Source: Phenylobacterium deserti
Lineage (GTDB): Bacteria > Pseudomonadota > Alphaproteobacteria > Caulobacterales > Caulobacteraceae
NCBI GenBank assembly: GCA_943332615.1
Contig: CALQQB010000002.1
Span: forward strand, 124,001 to 188,000
Direction of reading: 5' to 3'
DNA: 64,000 bases
Position numbers and translations under genes: made by a program. Below are positions 40,640-49,458 of the stretch, in pieces; position 1 is the first letter of the stretch; every line of letters begins with the position of its first letter. The notes beneath the pieces are model-generated. The model made no database searches and was not told where the DNA came from. It worked only from the letters and a program-made list of their open reading frames with translations.

Positions 40640-43282
40640 ATGAAGCTGGTCATCGTCGAGAGCCCGGGCAAAGCGAAGCCCATCAACAAGTACCTGGGCT
40701 CGGATTATAAGGTGCTGGCCTCCTATGGCCACGTCCGCGACCTCCCCGCGAAGGACGGCTCGGTGCGTCCCGACGAGGACTTCGACATGTCCTGGGAGGT
40801 CGACGCCAAGGCCGCCAAGCGGCTGAACGAGATCGCCGAGGCGGCCAAGGGCTGCGAGCGCGTGATCCTGGCCACCGACCCGGACCGCGAAGGCGAGGCG
40901 ATCTCGTGGCACGTGCTGGAGGTGCTGAAGCGCAAGAAGGGCCTCTCCGGCATGGCCGTGGAGCGGGTGACCTTCAACGCCATCACCAAGTCCGCCGTCA
41001 CCGAGGCGATGGCCAATCCGCGCCAGATCGACATGGAGCTGGTCGAGGCCTACCTGGCCCGCCGCGCCCTGGACTATCTGGTCGGCTTCACCCTCTCGCC
41101 GGTGCTGTGGCGCAAGCTGCCCGGCGCGCGCTCCGCCGGCCGGGTGCAGTCGGTCGCCCTGCGCATCGTCGTCGACCGCGAGCTCGAGATCGAGCGGTTC
41201 AAGACCCAGGAATACTGGACGGTCGAGGCGGAGGTCTCCGCCGGCAGCGACCCCTTCACCGCCCGTCTGGCCAAGCATGAGGGCAAGCGGCTCACCAAGT
41301 TCGACCTGGGCAACGAGGCCTTGGCCTTCGCCGCCCGCGACGCGGTGAAGGCCGCGACGTTCAAGATCAGCTCTGTGGAGCGCAAGCCCGGCCGCCGCTC
41401 CCCGCCCCCGCCGTTCACCACCTCCAGCCTACAGCAGGAGGCGTCGCGCAAGCTGGGCTTCAACGCGCAGCGCACGATGCAGGCCGCCCAGAAGCTCTAC
41501 GAGGGCATCGATATCGGCGGCGAGACCACCGGCCTGATCACCTATATGCGGACCGACGGCGTGCAGACCGCGCCCGAGGCGCTGGACGAGGCGCGCATGG
41601 TGATCGGCGGGCTCTACGGCAAGGAATATGTGCCCGAGAAGGCGCGGATCTATTCCACCAAGGCCAAGAACGCCCAGGAGGCCCACGAGGCGATCCGCCC
41701 GACCAGCCTGGACCGCAACCCCGGCAAGATGCGCCTGGAGGGCGATCTGGGCCGGCTCTACGAACTGATCTGGAAGCGGATGATCGCCTCGCAGATGGAA
41801 AGCGCCCGGGTCGAGCGCACGACCATCGATATCGACTCCGCCGATGGGCAGACCGCCCTGCGCGCCTCGGGCGTGGTGGTGACCTTCCCGGGCTATCTGG
41901 CGGTCTACGAGGAAGGCCAGGACGACCCTGAAGACGAGGAAGGCGGCCGACTGCCGCAGGTGGTCGAGGGCGCCGCGGCCCTGGTGCGCAGCGCCAAGGC
42001 CGACCAGCACTTCACCGAGCCGCCGCCGCGCTATTCCGAAGCCAGCCTGGTGAAGAAGATGGAGGAACTCGGCATCGGCCGGCCCTCCACCTACGCCTCG
42101 ATCCTGACCGTGCTGCGCGACCGGGCCTATGTGCGGATGGAGAAAAACCGCTTCATTCCCGAGGACAAGGGCCGGCTGCTGACCGCTTTCCTTGAGGAGT
42201 ATTTCGGCCGCTACGTCGAATACGATTTCACGGCCGCGCTTGAGGAACGCCTCGATCTGGTGTCCGCCGGCGACCTCGACTGGAAGGTGCTGCTCCGCGA
42301 GTTCTGGGCCGAGTTCAACGCCAAGGTCGGCGAGACCGCCGAACTGCGGATGAGCGACGTGCTGACGGCGCTGGACCGCACCCTCGGCCCGCACTTGTTC
42401 CCCGAGAAGGCCGACGGCTCCGACCCGCGCGGCTGTCCTGTCTGCAACACCGGGCGCATGGGGCTGAAGTCCAGCAAGTACGGGCCGTTCCTGGGCTGCT
42501 CGAACTATCCCGAATGCCGCCACACCCGCCCGCTCACCGTCGCAGAAGACGGCGAGGACGGTGCCACCGGCGACCGCGAGCTGGGGATCGACCCGGTGAC
42601 CGGCGAGACCGTGTATCTGAAGACCGGCCGCTTCGGCGTCTACGTCCAGCTGGGCGAGGGCGAAAAGCCCAAGCGCTCAAGCCTGCCGAAAGGCTGGTCG
42701 GCGCCGGACATGGACCTGGAGAAGGGCCTGCGTCTGCTGCGCCTGCCGCGCGAAGTGGGCAATCACCCTGAGGACGGCAAGCCGATCCTGGCTGGCATCG
42801 GCCGCTTCGGGCCGTTCGTGCTGCACAACGGCACCTACGCCAACCTGTCGAACCCCGACGAGGTGTTCGACGTCGGCCTGAACCGCGCCGTGGACCTGAT
42901 CGCCAGCAAGCGCGCTGGCCGCCGGCCGGAAACCGCGGCCTTGGCCGAGTTGGGCGCGCACCCGACCGACGGCCAGCCCATCCGCGTGCTGTCCGGCAAA
43001 TACGGGCCCTACATCAAGCACGGCGCCACCAACGCCAACGTGCCCCGCGGCGCCGAGCCGCTGAGCGTGACGCTGGAACAGGCCGTGGCCCTGCTGGCCG
43101 AACGCGAAGCCAAAGGCGGGGGCAAGAAGAAGCCCGCACGCGCGGCCAAGGCCAAGGCTGAACCCAAGGGCAAGGCTAAACCCAAGGGCAAGGCTAAACC
43201 CAAGGCCAAGGCTGAACCCAAGGCCAAGGCTGAACCCAAGCCTGCGACCAGCACCATCACGGACGACGACGCGCCGTTCTAG
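40640..43282 (+). CDS. topA: DNA topoisomerase I
   Basis: A type IA topoisomerase that relaxes negative supercoils; 880 residues. TOPRIM domain at the N-terminus (VIVESPGKAKPINKYLG, then ATDPDREGEAISWH), the active-site Tyr in GLITYMRTDGVQ, and a four-Cys zinc ribbon (CPVCNTGRM...FLGCSNYPEC). Topo C-terminal repeats follow (RFGVYVQLGEGEKP, RFGPFVLHNGTYA, KYGPYIKHGATNA). The extreme C-terminus is a Lys/Ala/Pro tail encoded by an 18-base tandem repeat. KPINKYLG replaces the more usual KTIxKYLG. Confidence 0.97.
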   Translation: MKLVIVESPGKAKPINKYLGSDYKVLASYGHVRDLPAKDGSVRPDEDFDMSWEVDAKAAKRLNEIAEAAKGCERVILATDPDREGEAISWHVLEVLKRKKGLSGMAVERVTFNAITKSAVTEAMANPRQIDMELVEAYLARRALDYLVGFTLSPVLWRKLPGARSAGRVQSVALRIVVDRELEIERFKTQEYWTVEAEVSAGSDPFTARLAKHEGKRLTKFDLGNEALAFAARDAVKAATFKISSVERKPGRRSPPPPFTTSSLQQEASRKLGFNAQRTMQAAQKLYEGIDIGGETTGLITYMRTDGVQTAPEALDEARMVIGGLYGKEYVPEKARIYSTKAKNAQEAHEAIRPTSLDRNPGKMRLEGDLGRLYELIWKRMIASQMESARVERTTIDIDSADGQTALRASGVVVTFPGYLAVYEEGQDDPEDEEGGRLPQVVEGAAALVRSAKADQHFTEPPPRYSEASLVKKMEELGIGRPSTYASILTVLRDRAYVRMEKNRFIPEDKGRLLTAFLEEYFGRYVEYDFTAALEERLDLVSAGDLDWKVLLREFWAEFNAKVGETAELRMSDVLTALDRTLGPHLFPEKADGSDPRGCPVCNTGRMGLKSSKYGPFLGCSNYPECRHTRPLTVAEDGEDGATGDRELGIDPVTGETVYLKTGRFGVYVQLGEGEKPKRSSLPKGWSAPDMDLEKGLRLLRLPREVGNHPEDGKPILAGIGRFGPFVLHNGTYANLSNPDEVFDVGLNRAVDLIASKRAGRRPETAALAELGAHPTDGQPIRVLSGKYGPYIKHGATNANVPRGAEPLSVTLEQAVALLAEREAKGGGKKKPARAAKAKAEPKGKAKPKGKAKPKAKAEPKAKAEPKPATSTITDDDAPF
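43154..43243 (+). repeat. 18-base tandem repeat in the topA tail
   Basis: Five in-frame copies of AAGGCTRAACCCAAGGSC-type units encode a KA(E/K)PK(G/A) tail. The number of units could vary between strains without breaking the frame. Confidence 0.85.
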
Positions 43283-43321
43283 GCGGTGGAATCCGGGCGG
43301 CCGTCCACGTAGGTTGCCCGG

Positions 43322-44119
43322 ATGCCAAACGCAGCGATCGACAGCCTGAACTTCTACTATGAACGCGCCGGCGCCGGGCCGCGCCTGCTGTTCATCTCCG
43401 GCTCCGGCGGCGACCTGCGCAACCAGCCCAACGTGTTCGCCTCGCCGCTGGCCAAGGCGTTTGACCTAGTGGCCTACGACCAGCGCGGGCTGGGGCGAAC
43501 CGACAAGCCGGACGTTCCCTACACCATGGCGCAGTACGGCGATGACGCCGCGGCGCTGATGGACCACCTGGGGTGGGACGACGCCCTGGTGATGGGCGTC
43601 TCATTCGGCGGCATGGTGGCGCAGGAACTGGTGCTGCGGCATCCGGAGCGGGTCACGAAGGTGGTGCTGGCCTGCACCTCACCCGGCGGCGCGGGCGGCG
43701 CCTCCTATCCCTTCCACGAGATCGAGCACCTGAAGGGCGAGGACCGCGCCCGCCACATGATGCCGATCAGCGACACCCACCGCGACGCCGCCTGGGGCGC
43801 CGCCCATCCGGAGGACTACGAGCGGTTCGTGCAGCTGGCGGCGGCCGACCCCTTCGTCGACGAACCCGGCCGCGACGCCGGCGCCCATCGGCAGTTCGAG
43901 GCGCGCGCCAAGCACGACACCTGGGACCGGCTGCCGGATATCGCCTGCCCCGTGCTGATCGCCGCCGGCCGCTACGACGGCATCGCCCTGCCCGAGACCC
44001 AGGACCGCATGGCCGCCCGCATCCCCGGCGCCGAGCTGCAGTGGTTCGAGGGCGGGCACCCGTTCATGATCCAGGACCGCAGCGCCTATCCGGCGGTGAT
44101 CAGCTTCCTGAACCGTTAG
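43322..44119 (+). CDS. Alpha/beta hydrolase
   Basis: A 265-residue hydrolase. Nucleophile elbow GVSFGGMVAQ, oxyanion region LLFISGSGGDLRN, an acid in AGRYDGIALP and the catalytic His in FEGGHPFMIQD. It is of the 3-oxoadipate enol-lactonase/haloperoxidase-like size class, but the substrate is not defined by sequence. It converges with a maleylacetate-reductase-like gene whose stop overlaps its own by four bases; both families occur in aromatic degradation. Confidence 0.88.
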   Translation: MPNAAIDSLNFYYERAGAGPRLLFISGSGGDLRNQPNVFASPLAKAFDLVAYDQRGLGRTDKPDVPYTMAQYGDDAAALMDHLGWDDALVMGVSFGGMVAQELVLRHPERVTKVVLACTSPGGAGGASYPFHEIEHLKGEDRARHMMPISDTHRDAAWGAAHPEDYERFVQLAAADPFVDEPGRDAGAHRQFEARAKHDTWDRLPDIACPVLIAAGRYDGIALPETQDRMAARIPGAELQWFEGGHPFMIQDRSAYPAVISFLNR

Positions 44120-45270
44120 CCCGCCGCGAGCTCCAATATCTCCATAATGTCCGCCGGGCCCGTGATCGGGCGCGGGCTCTGGCGGACGCCCGCGTCATGC
44201 ATCGTGTGCTCGGCGATGTCGGCGAAGTCTTCGCGGCCGATGCCGACGCTCTTGAGATCGCCCGGCAGGCCCAGGCTCCACACGAGGTTGCGCACCGCGT
44301 CGGCGGCGGTGGCGCCGCCCATCAGCGCGCTGATCACCGCCTGGCGGTCTCCGGCGGCCTTGGCGGTCCAGGCCAGCACGGCCGGCAGGGTGACGCAGGA
44401 GGTGATGCCGTGGGGCACGCCGTAGCTGCCGCCCAGGGTGTGGCCGATGGCGTGGCTGGGGCCCATGCCGCGCCCAGAGCCGGAGCCGCTGATCGCCAGC
44501 CACATGCCGAACTGGCACTCCAGGCGCGCGTCCAGGCTGGCGGGGTCGGCTTGCGTGGCCGCGAGGCCACGGGACAGGCGCATCAGGCCGTCGGCGGCCA
44601 GGGCGTCGGCATAGGGCGCGCGGACAGGGTGGCACAGCTGCTCGACGGCGTGGTCCACCGCCTTCATGCCGGTGGAGAACCAGAGCTGTGGCGGGGTGGG
44701 CAGCGTCATGGCCGGGTCGAGGATCACGGCGCGGGGGGCGAGCGCGGGGTGGGTGTATCCCTCCTTCGACCTGCGGGCGGTGTCGGTGACCCCGGCAAAG
44801 GGTGTGAACTCGGCAGCCGACAGCGTCGTGGGGATGGCTGCCATGCGGACCCCCGGCGCGATCTTGCTGACATCGATTCGGCCCTCGCCGCGGCCGGCGC
44901 GGTAGGCGTCGAGCTGGGCGGGCTCGGTGAGGCCGGCCCAGAGACAGAGCTGGACCACCTTGGTGGCGTCAATCACCGAGCCGCCGCCCAGGGCCACCAG
45001 CAGGTCGGCATCGACACGGCGGGCCTCGGCGGCGGCGGCAAGGACGCCTTCACGCGGCGAGTGGGCGCCGATTCCGGAGAACACCCCGACGCACAAGTCC
45101 CCCAAGGCCTCTCGCACGTCGCGCGCCAGGCTATCCGCCAGCGAGGCGGTGGTGGTGATCACCAGACGCGAGCAACCCCAGGCCTTGGCCAGCTCGGCGA
45201 CGACCTCGGCGGCCGGGCGGCCGTAGACCACCTGATCCTGCCGGGGGAACCGGTGCGTTCCAGTGAGCAT
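44116..45270 (-). CDS. Maleylacetate reductase-like iron-containing alcohol dehydrogenase
   Basis: An NAD(P)H-dependent reductase of 384 residues. The ATG at 45270 is chosen because the N-terminus MLTGTHRFPRQDQVVYGRPA matches the family; a longer frame upstream is only rnr read backwards. LVALGGGSVIDATKV is the nucleotide-binding turn, AAIPTTLSAAEFTPFAGVTD follows, and SHAIGHTLGGSYGVPHGITS is the maleylacetate reductase/Fe-ADH signature. It would reduce maleylacetate to 3-oxoadipate if true to family. Divergent from rnr. Confidence 0.87.
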   Translation of the reverse strand: MLTGTHRFPRQDQVVYGRPAAEVVAELAKAWGCSRLVITTTASLADSLARDVREALGDLCVGVFSGIGAHSPREGVLAAAAEARRVDADLLVALGGGSVIDATKVVQLCLWAGLTEPAQLDAYRAGRGEGRIDVSKIAPGVRMAAIPTTLSAAEFTPFAGVTDTARRSKEGYTHPALAPRAVILDPAMTLPTPPQLWFSTGMKAVDHAVEQLCHPVRAPYADALAADGLMRLSRGLAATQADPASLDARLECQFGMWLAISGSGSGRGMGPSHAIGHTLGGSYGVPHGITSCVTLPAVLAWTAKAAGDRQAVISALMGGATAADAVRNLVWSLGLPGDLKSVGIGREDFADIAEHTMHDAGVRQSPRPITGPADIMEILELAAG

Positions 45271-45312
45271 CTTTTGGTCTCCTGGCCGGCGGCGCAGTGG
45301 TAAGCACGGGGA

Positions 45313-47613
45313 ATGGCCCAACCCAAGACGCCCAAGTCCACCCGCTTTGCCAAGGGGCTTCCCGACCGCGACGCCCTTTTGAAGTTCATCCGTGACAGCG
45401 GCGAGACGGACAAGGCCGCGATCGCGGCCGCCTTCGGTCTGAAGGGCGAGGACCGGCGCGCGCTCCGGGCCATGCTGCAGACGCTGGAAGCGGACGGCAC
45501 GCTGGGCAAGCGTGGCCGGCGCGGCGTGGCCGAGGCCGGGACCCTGCCCGAGGTCGGCGTGGCCGAGGTGATGGAGCGCGACGCGGACGGCGAGCTGATG
45601 GTTCGCCTGGTCCGGGGCGAGGACGCACCGCTGGTGGCGCTGGCCCCCGGCGGCGATGCAAAGAGCGGGGCGCCGGGCGTCGGCGACCGGCTGCTGGTGC
45701 GGTTCGTGAAGCTGGAGAACGGCGAGACCGAGGCGCGCCTCATCAAGCGCCTGGGCCAGAGCGCGCATCGGGTGCTGGGCGTGGTGCGCAAGGTTCGCCG
45801 CGAAATCCGCGTGGAGCCGGTGGACCGCCGCTCGAAGAACAGCCTGACCCTGCCGCTGGACACCGAGGTGCGCGACGGCGACCTGGTGCTGGCCGAGATC
45901 GAGAGCGACGGCGGACGCTTCGGCCCCAAGCGCGGCAAGCTGCTGGAGATCGTCGGCCGCGAGGACGAGCCCCGCGCGGCTTCCCTGATCGCCATCCACA
46001 CCCACGGCATCCCCATGGGCTTCTCGCCCGGCGCCGAGGCGGAAGCCGAGGAGGCCGAGCCGCCGACGCTCAGCGGTCGCGAGGACATGCGCGACGTGCC
46101 CTTGATCACCATCGACCCGCAGGACGCGCGCGACCACGACGACGCGGTCTTCGCGCAGTCCGACGACGATCCGAAGAACCCCGGCGGCTGGGTCTGCTGG
46201 GTCGCCATCGCCGACGTGGCCGCCTACGTCCGGCCGGGCACGGAACTGGACCGGATCGCCCGCGAGAAGGGCAACAGCGTCTACTTCCCCGACCGGGTGG
46301 AGCCGATGCTGCCGGAGCGGCTATCCAACGGCCTGTGCAGCCTGCGCGAGGGCGAGAACCGCGCCTGCCTGGCGGTGCGGATGGTGTTCGGCGCGGACGG
46401 GCGGAAGAAATCTCAGCGGTTCGTGCGCGGCCTGATGCGCTCGGCCGCCAAGCTCAGCTACGAACAGGCGCAGGCGGCGATCGACGGGAACCCCGACGAC
46501 AAGACCGGTCCGCTGCTGGAGCCGGTGCTGCGGCCCCTGTGGGCCGCATACGCCTGCCTGAAGAAGGGCCGCGATGCCCGCTCGCCCCTGGCCATCGAGA
46601 GCCTGGAGCGGAAGATCTCGATCAACCCCGAGGGCGAGATCGCCGCGATCACGCCGCGCGCCAGCCTGGAGGCGCACAAGCTGATCGAGGAGTTCATGAT
46701 CCAGGCTAACGTCTCGGCCGCCGAGATGCTGGAGCAGAAGAAGGTCCCGCTGATCTACCGGATCCACGACCAGCCCAGCGATCAGAAGGTCTTCGCGCTG
46801 GTGGACTTCCTGTCGACCCTGGGCCTGCCGTGGACCAAGGGCGAGGCGCCGCGCACCGAGCGGTTCAACAAGCTGCTGGCCGAGACCCGCGACGGTCCGC
46901 ATGCCGACATCGTCAACGAGGTGGTGCTGCGCACCCAGATGCAGGCGATCTATTCCACCGAGAATATCGGCCACTATGGCCTGAACCTGGCCAAGTACGC
47001 CCACTTCACCTCGCCGATCCGCCGCTACGCCGACCTGATCGTCCACCGGGCGTTGGTGACGGCCCTGGGGATGGGGAGCGACGGGCTGTCGGACCGCGAT
47101 ATCGCCACGATGAAGGATACCGCCGAGATCATCACCTTCGCCGAGCGCCGCGCCATGGCCGCCGAGCGCGACGCCACCGACCGCTATGTGGCGGCCTTCC
47201 TGGCTGAGCATGTGGGGGCGGAATTCGCCGGGCGGATCACCGGGGTCACGCGCTTCGGCCTGTTCGTGCGGCTGGCGGAGACCGGGGCGGACGGGCTGGT
47301 GCCGGTGTCGCGGCTGGGCGGCGAGTACTTCGTCCACGACGACCGCATGCACGCCCTGGTGGGAGAGCGCAGCGGTGCGCGCTGGCCCCTGGGCATGACG
47401 GTGCAGGTGCGGCTGGCGGAAGCCACGCCGATCACCGGCGGGCTGCTGTTCGAGATGCTGAGCGAGCCGGGCCCGCCGGACCGCACCGCGCCCAGGCCAC
47501 GGCTGGGCATGCGGGCGCGAGGCGGCGGGGGGCCAGGCGGCAAACCCCCGACCGGGCGGCCGCCGGGCATCCGGACGGGGCGCAAGCAGAAGATGGGTGG
47601 AAAGAAGCGTTAG
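45313..47613 (+). CDS. rnr: Ribonuclease R
   Basis: A 3'-5' exoribonuclease that degrades structured RNA; 766 residues. An N-terminal winged-helix and cold-shock-like region is followed by the RNB catalytic core with ITIDPQDARDHDDAVFA (the acidic metal cluster), YFPDRVEPMLPERLSNGLCSL, and HFTSPIRRYADLIVHRAL. A C-terminal S1 domain (FAGRITGVTRFGLFVRL) precedes a basic Gly/Pro-rich tail. The stop overlaps that of the opposing channel-like gene. Confidence 0.96.
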   Translation: MAQPKTPKSTRFAKGLPDRDALLKFIRDSGETDKAAIAAAFGLKGEDRRALRAMLQTLEADGTLGKRGRRGVAEAGTLPEVGVAEVMERDADGELMVRLVRGEDAPLVALAPGGDAKSGAPGVGDRLLVRFVKLENGETEARLIKRLGQSAHRVLGVVRKVRREIRVEPVDRRSKNSLTLPLDTEVRDGDLVLAEIESDGGRFGPKRGKLLEIVGREDEPRAASLIAIHTHGIPMGFSPGAEAEAEEAEPPTLSGREDMRDVPLITIDPQDARDHDDAVFAQSDDDPKNPGGWVCWVAIADVAAYVRPGTELDRIAREKGNSVYFPDRVEPMLPERLSNGLCSLREGENRACLAVRMVFGADGRKKSQRFVRGLMRSAAKLSYEQAQAAIDGNPDDKTGPLLEPVLRPLWAAYACLKKGRDARSPLAIESLERKISINPEGEIAAITPRASLEAHKLIEEFMIQANVSAAEMLEQKKVPLIYRIHDQPSDQKVFALVDFLSTLGLPWTKGEAPRTERFNKLLAETRDGPHADIVNEVVLRTQMQAIYSTENIGHYGLNLAKYAHFTSPIRRYADLIVHRALVTALGMGSDGLSDRDIATMKDTAEIITFAERRAMAAERDATDRYVAAFLAEHVGAEFAGRITGVTRFGLFVRLAETGADGLVPVSRLGGEYFVHDDRMHALVGERSGARWPLGMTVQVRLAEATPITGGLLFEMLSEPGPPDRTAPRPRLGMRARGGGGPGGKPPTGRPPGIRTGRKQKMGGKKR

Positions 47614-48251
47614 GCCGTCCGCGGCTGCGCTTTCGGCTTCAGCAGGCCTTCCGACACGGCGAAGACGAGACCGATGATCGGCCAGCAGAAGTGCGCCGCG
47701 ATGACATAGCCGGAGGCCAGGAGGCCCAGCCCGATCGCGAAGGCCACACCCGGCGCCGAAGCGCGCGACAGCCGATAGAGCAGTTCCCCGCGCGGCGAGC
47801 CGCCGGCGATGAGCTTGCCGCCGCCGCGATAGCACACCGCCACCAGGACCATGTTCGTCGCCGAGGTCGCGATCAGGACCCAGCAGTAGAACGCCCAGGC
47901 CGCACTCGCGGACAAGCTCTCGCCAAACCACGCTGCCGCAAAGGGAATGAGGCAGACGGGCAGCAGGAACAGCAGATTCACCACCGCGGTCGGCCAGTCG
48001 AAGTGCGCCAGCCGTCGCGTGGTGTTCAGGTGAGCCACCCAAAACACGCCGATGAGGGCGAAACTCATCGCGAAGATTCCAATGTGACCGATCAACGACC
48101 TCATGCTGTCCACGGTCAGTCCGCTTGGTTCTTCCGGGGGCTTCAGCTCAAGGACCAGCAGCGTCATCGCAATGGCGAAAACGGCGTCGGTGAAGAACAG
48201 CATGCGGTGCAGCAGGCGTTCCTCGAGATCCGCATGTTGTGCATGCCCCAT
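47610..48251 (-). CDS. TMEM175/DUF1211 family membrane protein
   Basis: A 213-residue membrane protein. RMLFFTDAVFAIAMTLLVLEL (about 16-37) is the TMEM175 signature, a segment that forms the pore in bacterial potassium channels of this family. Further hydrophobic segments are at about 53-71, 87-108, 117-137 and two near the C-terminus, consistent with six helices. Potassium conductance is a family inference. The gene converges on rnr with four bases shared. Confidence 0.85.
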   Translation of the reverse strand: MGHAQHADLEERLLHRMLFFTDAVFAIAMTLLVLELKPPEEPSGLTVDSMRSLIGHIGIFAMSFALIGVFWVAHLNTTRRLAHFDWPTAVVNLLFLLPVCLIPFAAAWFGESLSASAAWAFYCWVLIATSATNMVLVAVCYRGGGKLIAGGSPRGELLYRLSRASAPGVAFAIGLGLLASGYVIAAHFCWPIIGLVFAVSEGLLKPKAQPRTA

Positions 48252-48350
48252 ACGCCGGTCCCCAAAACGCTGCCGTCATGATGCCGCAGGGCGAGGGTTC
48301 CGCAAGGTCGCGCTTCCCTCACGCGGCGGTGCAGTCATACAGTTGTTCGC

Positions 48351-49061
48351 ATGAACGCCCCCGCTCCACCCGTTGCGCACAAGCCCGAGGGTCCGCCCCG
48401 TGTCCCCGGCCAAAGGGCCGTGCGCCCGAAGAACGCCGCGACGGTGATGATCATCCGCCGCGATGCCGCCAAGCCGCGGGTGCTGATGGGCCGTCGCCAT
48501 GGCGGGCACAGCTTCATGCCCGACCGCTGGGTGTTCCCCGGCGGGCGGATCGACCGCGCCGACTATCGCGCACCGTTCGCGACCGACCTGCGGCCGGAGG
48601 TGGGGGCGCTGTTCGACAAGCACCTGCCGGTCGGGCGCGGCCGGGCGCTGGCGCTGGCGGCCGTCCGGGAGACATGGGAGGAGACCGGCCTCCTGCTGGG
48701 CAGGCCCGGCGAGGGGCGCGGTACGGGGCCCTGGAAGGATTTCGTCGCCCAGGGCGTGCTGCCCGACCTGGAGGCCCTGGATGTGATCGCGCGCGCCATC
48801 ACGCCGCCCGCGGTCGGCAAGCGGTTCGACACCTGGTTCCTGCTGGCCGACGCCGAGGGCCTCAGCAGCCTGGATCGCCAGGCCGACTGCGGCGAACTGG
48901 AAGAGATCGCCTGGTTCGAGTTCGAGGCGGCCATGGAACTGCAGCTGCCGGCCGTCACTCGGATGATGATCAAGGAAGCTGGAGAGCGGATGAAGGACCC
49001 CACGCGCCCGAAGCTGTTCCTGCGGTTCCGGGACAAGGCGATGCGACCGGCGAGCCTTTAA
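48351..49061 (+). CDS. Nudix hydrolase
   Basis: A pyrophosphohydrolase of 236 residues. FMPDRWVFPGGRIDRADY begins the Nudix fold, and LALAAVRETWEETGLLLGR carries the REUxEExGU part of the Nudix box. About 45 residues lie between the Gly and Glu halves, longer than the 23-residue classical box, as in the NUDT7/19-like or CoA-hydrolase-like group. Substrate unknown. It is followed by rpmG, which has its own promoter. Confidence 0.88.
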   Translation: MNAPAPPVAHKPEGPPRVPGQRAVRPKNAATVMIIRRDAAKPRVLMGRRHGGHSFMPDRWVFPGGRIDRADYRAPFATDLRPEVGALFDKHLPVGRGRALALAAVRETWEETGLLLGRPGEGRGTGPWKDFVAQGVLPDLEALDVIARAITPPAVGKRFDTWFLLADAEGLSSLDRQADCGELEEIAWFEFEAAMELQLPAVTRMMIKEAGERMKDPTRPKLFLRFRDKAMRPASL

Positions 49062-49072
49062 GCGGCGGCCCA

Positions 49073-49100
49073 TTGACTTTGGGCCGCGGATTCGTATTTT
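49073..49100 (+). promoter_or_regulatory. Probable housekeeping promoter of rpmG
   Basis: TTGACT (49073-49078) and TATTTT (49095-49100) are spaced by 16 bases, about 75 bases before the rpmG ATG and just after the Nudix stop. Confidence 0.5.
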
Positions 49101-49175
49101 CCGCGCCTCCTGAACACCTGCCGGCGGTGCGATCCCGTTTGGCCCCGCGAAATTCCTGACTAGGGGACTGCACCC

Positions 49176-49343
49176 ATGGCGAAGCCCGCCTCAATCAAGA
49201 TCCGGCTGAATTCGTCGGCCGATACCGGCTTCTTCTACGTGACCAAGAAGAACGCCCGCACCAAGACCGACAAGCTGGTGATGAAGAAGTACGATCCCGT
49301 CGTGCGCAAGCACGTGGAATTCCGCGAAGGCAAGATCAAGTAG
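49176..49343 (+). CDS. rpmG: 50S ribosomal protein L33
   Basis: A 55-residue ribosomal protein. [20 protein letters not shown] and the closing FREGKIK are typical of alphaproteobacterial L33. It lacks the zinc-binding Cys pairs, so it is the C-minus, zinc-independent form. It has a probable own promoter and a good terminator. Confidence 0.97.
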   Translation: MAKPASIKIRLNSSADTGFFYVTKKNARTKTDKLVMKKYDPVVRKHVEFREGKIK

Positions 49344-49373
49344 GCTGAAGAAGCCTCTGATTTCGTTTGCAAG

Positions 49374-49399
49374 CGCCCGGCCGAAAGGTCGGGCGTTTT
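49374..49399 (+). terminator. Intrinsic terminator of rpmG
   Basis: CGCCCGGCC (49374-49382), a GAAA tetraloop, GGTCGGGCG (49387-49395) and TTTT. The stem has one G-U wobble. Confidence 0.85.
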
Positions 49400-49458
49400 G
49401 CGTTCTTCCCTCACCGGATTCTTCCCTCACCGGAACGGGGAGGGTAAGAGCGCGGCGG

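Noticed and set aside
43154..43243. Regular repeats considered as a CRISPR array
   Set aside because: The 18-base units are contiguous, without spacers, and encode the Lys-rich end of TopA in frame.
45271..46137. Upstream extension of the maleylacetate reductase frame
   Set aside because: It is antisense to rnr and lacks similarity. The family N-terminus begins at 45270.
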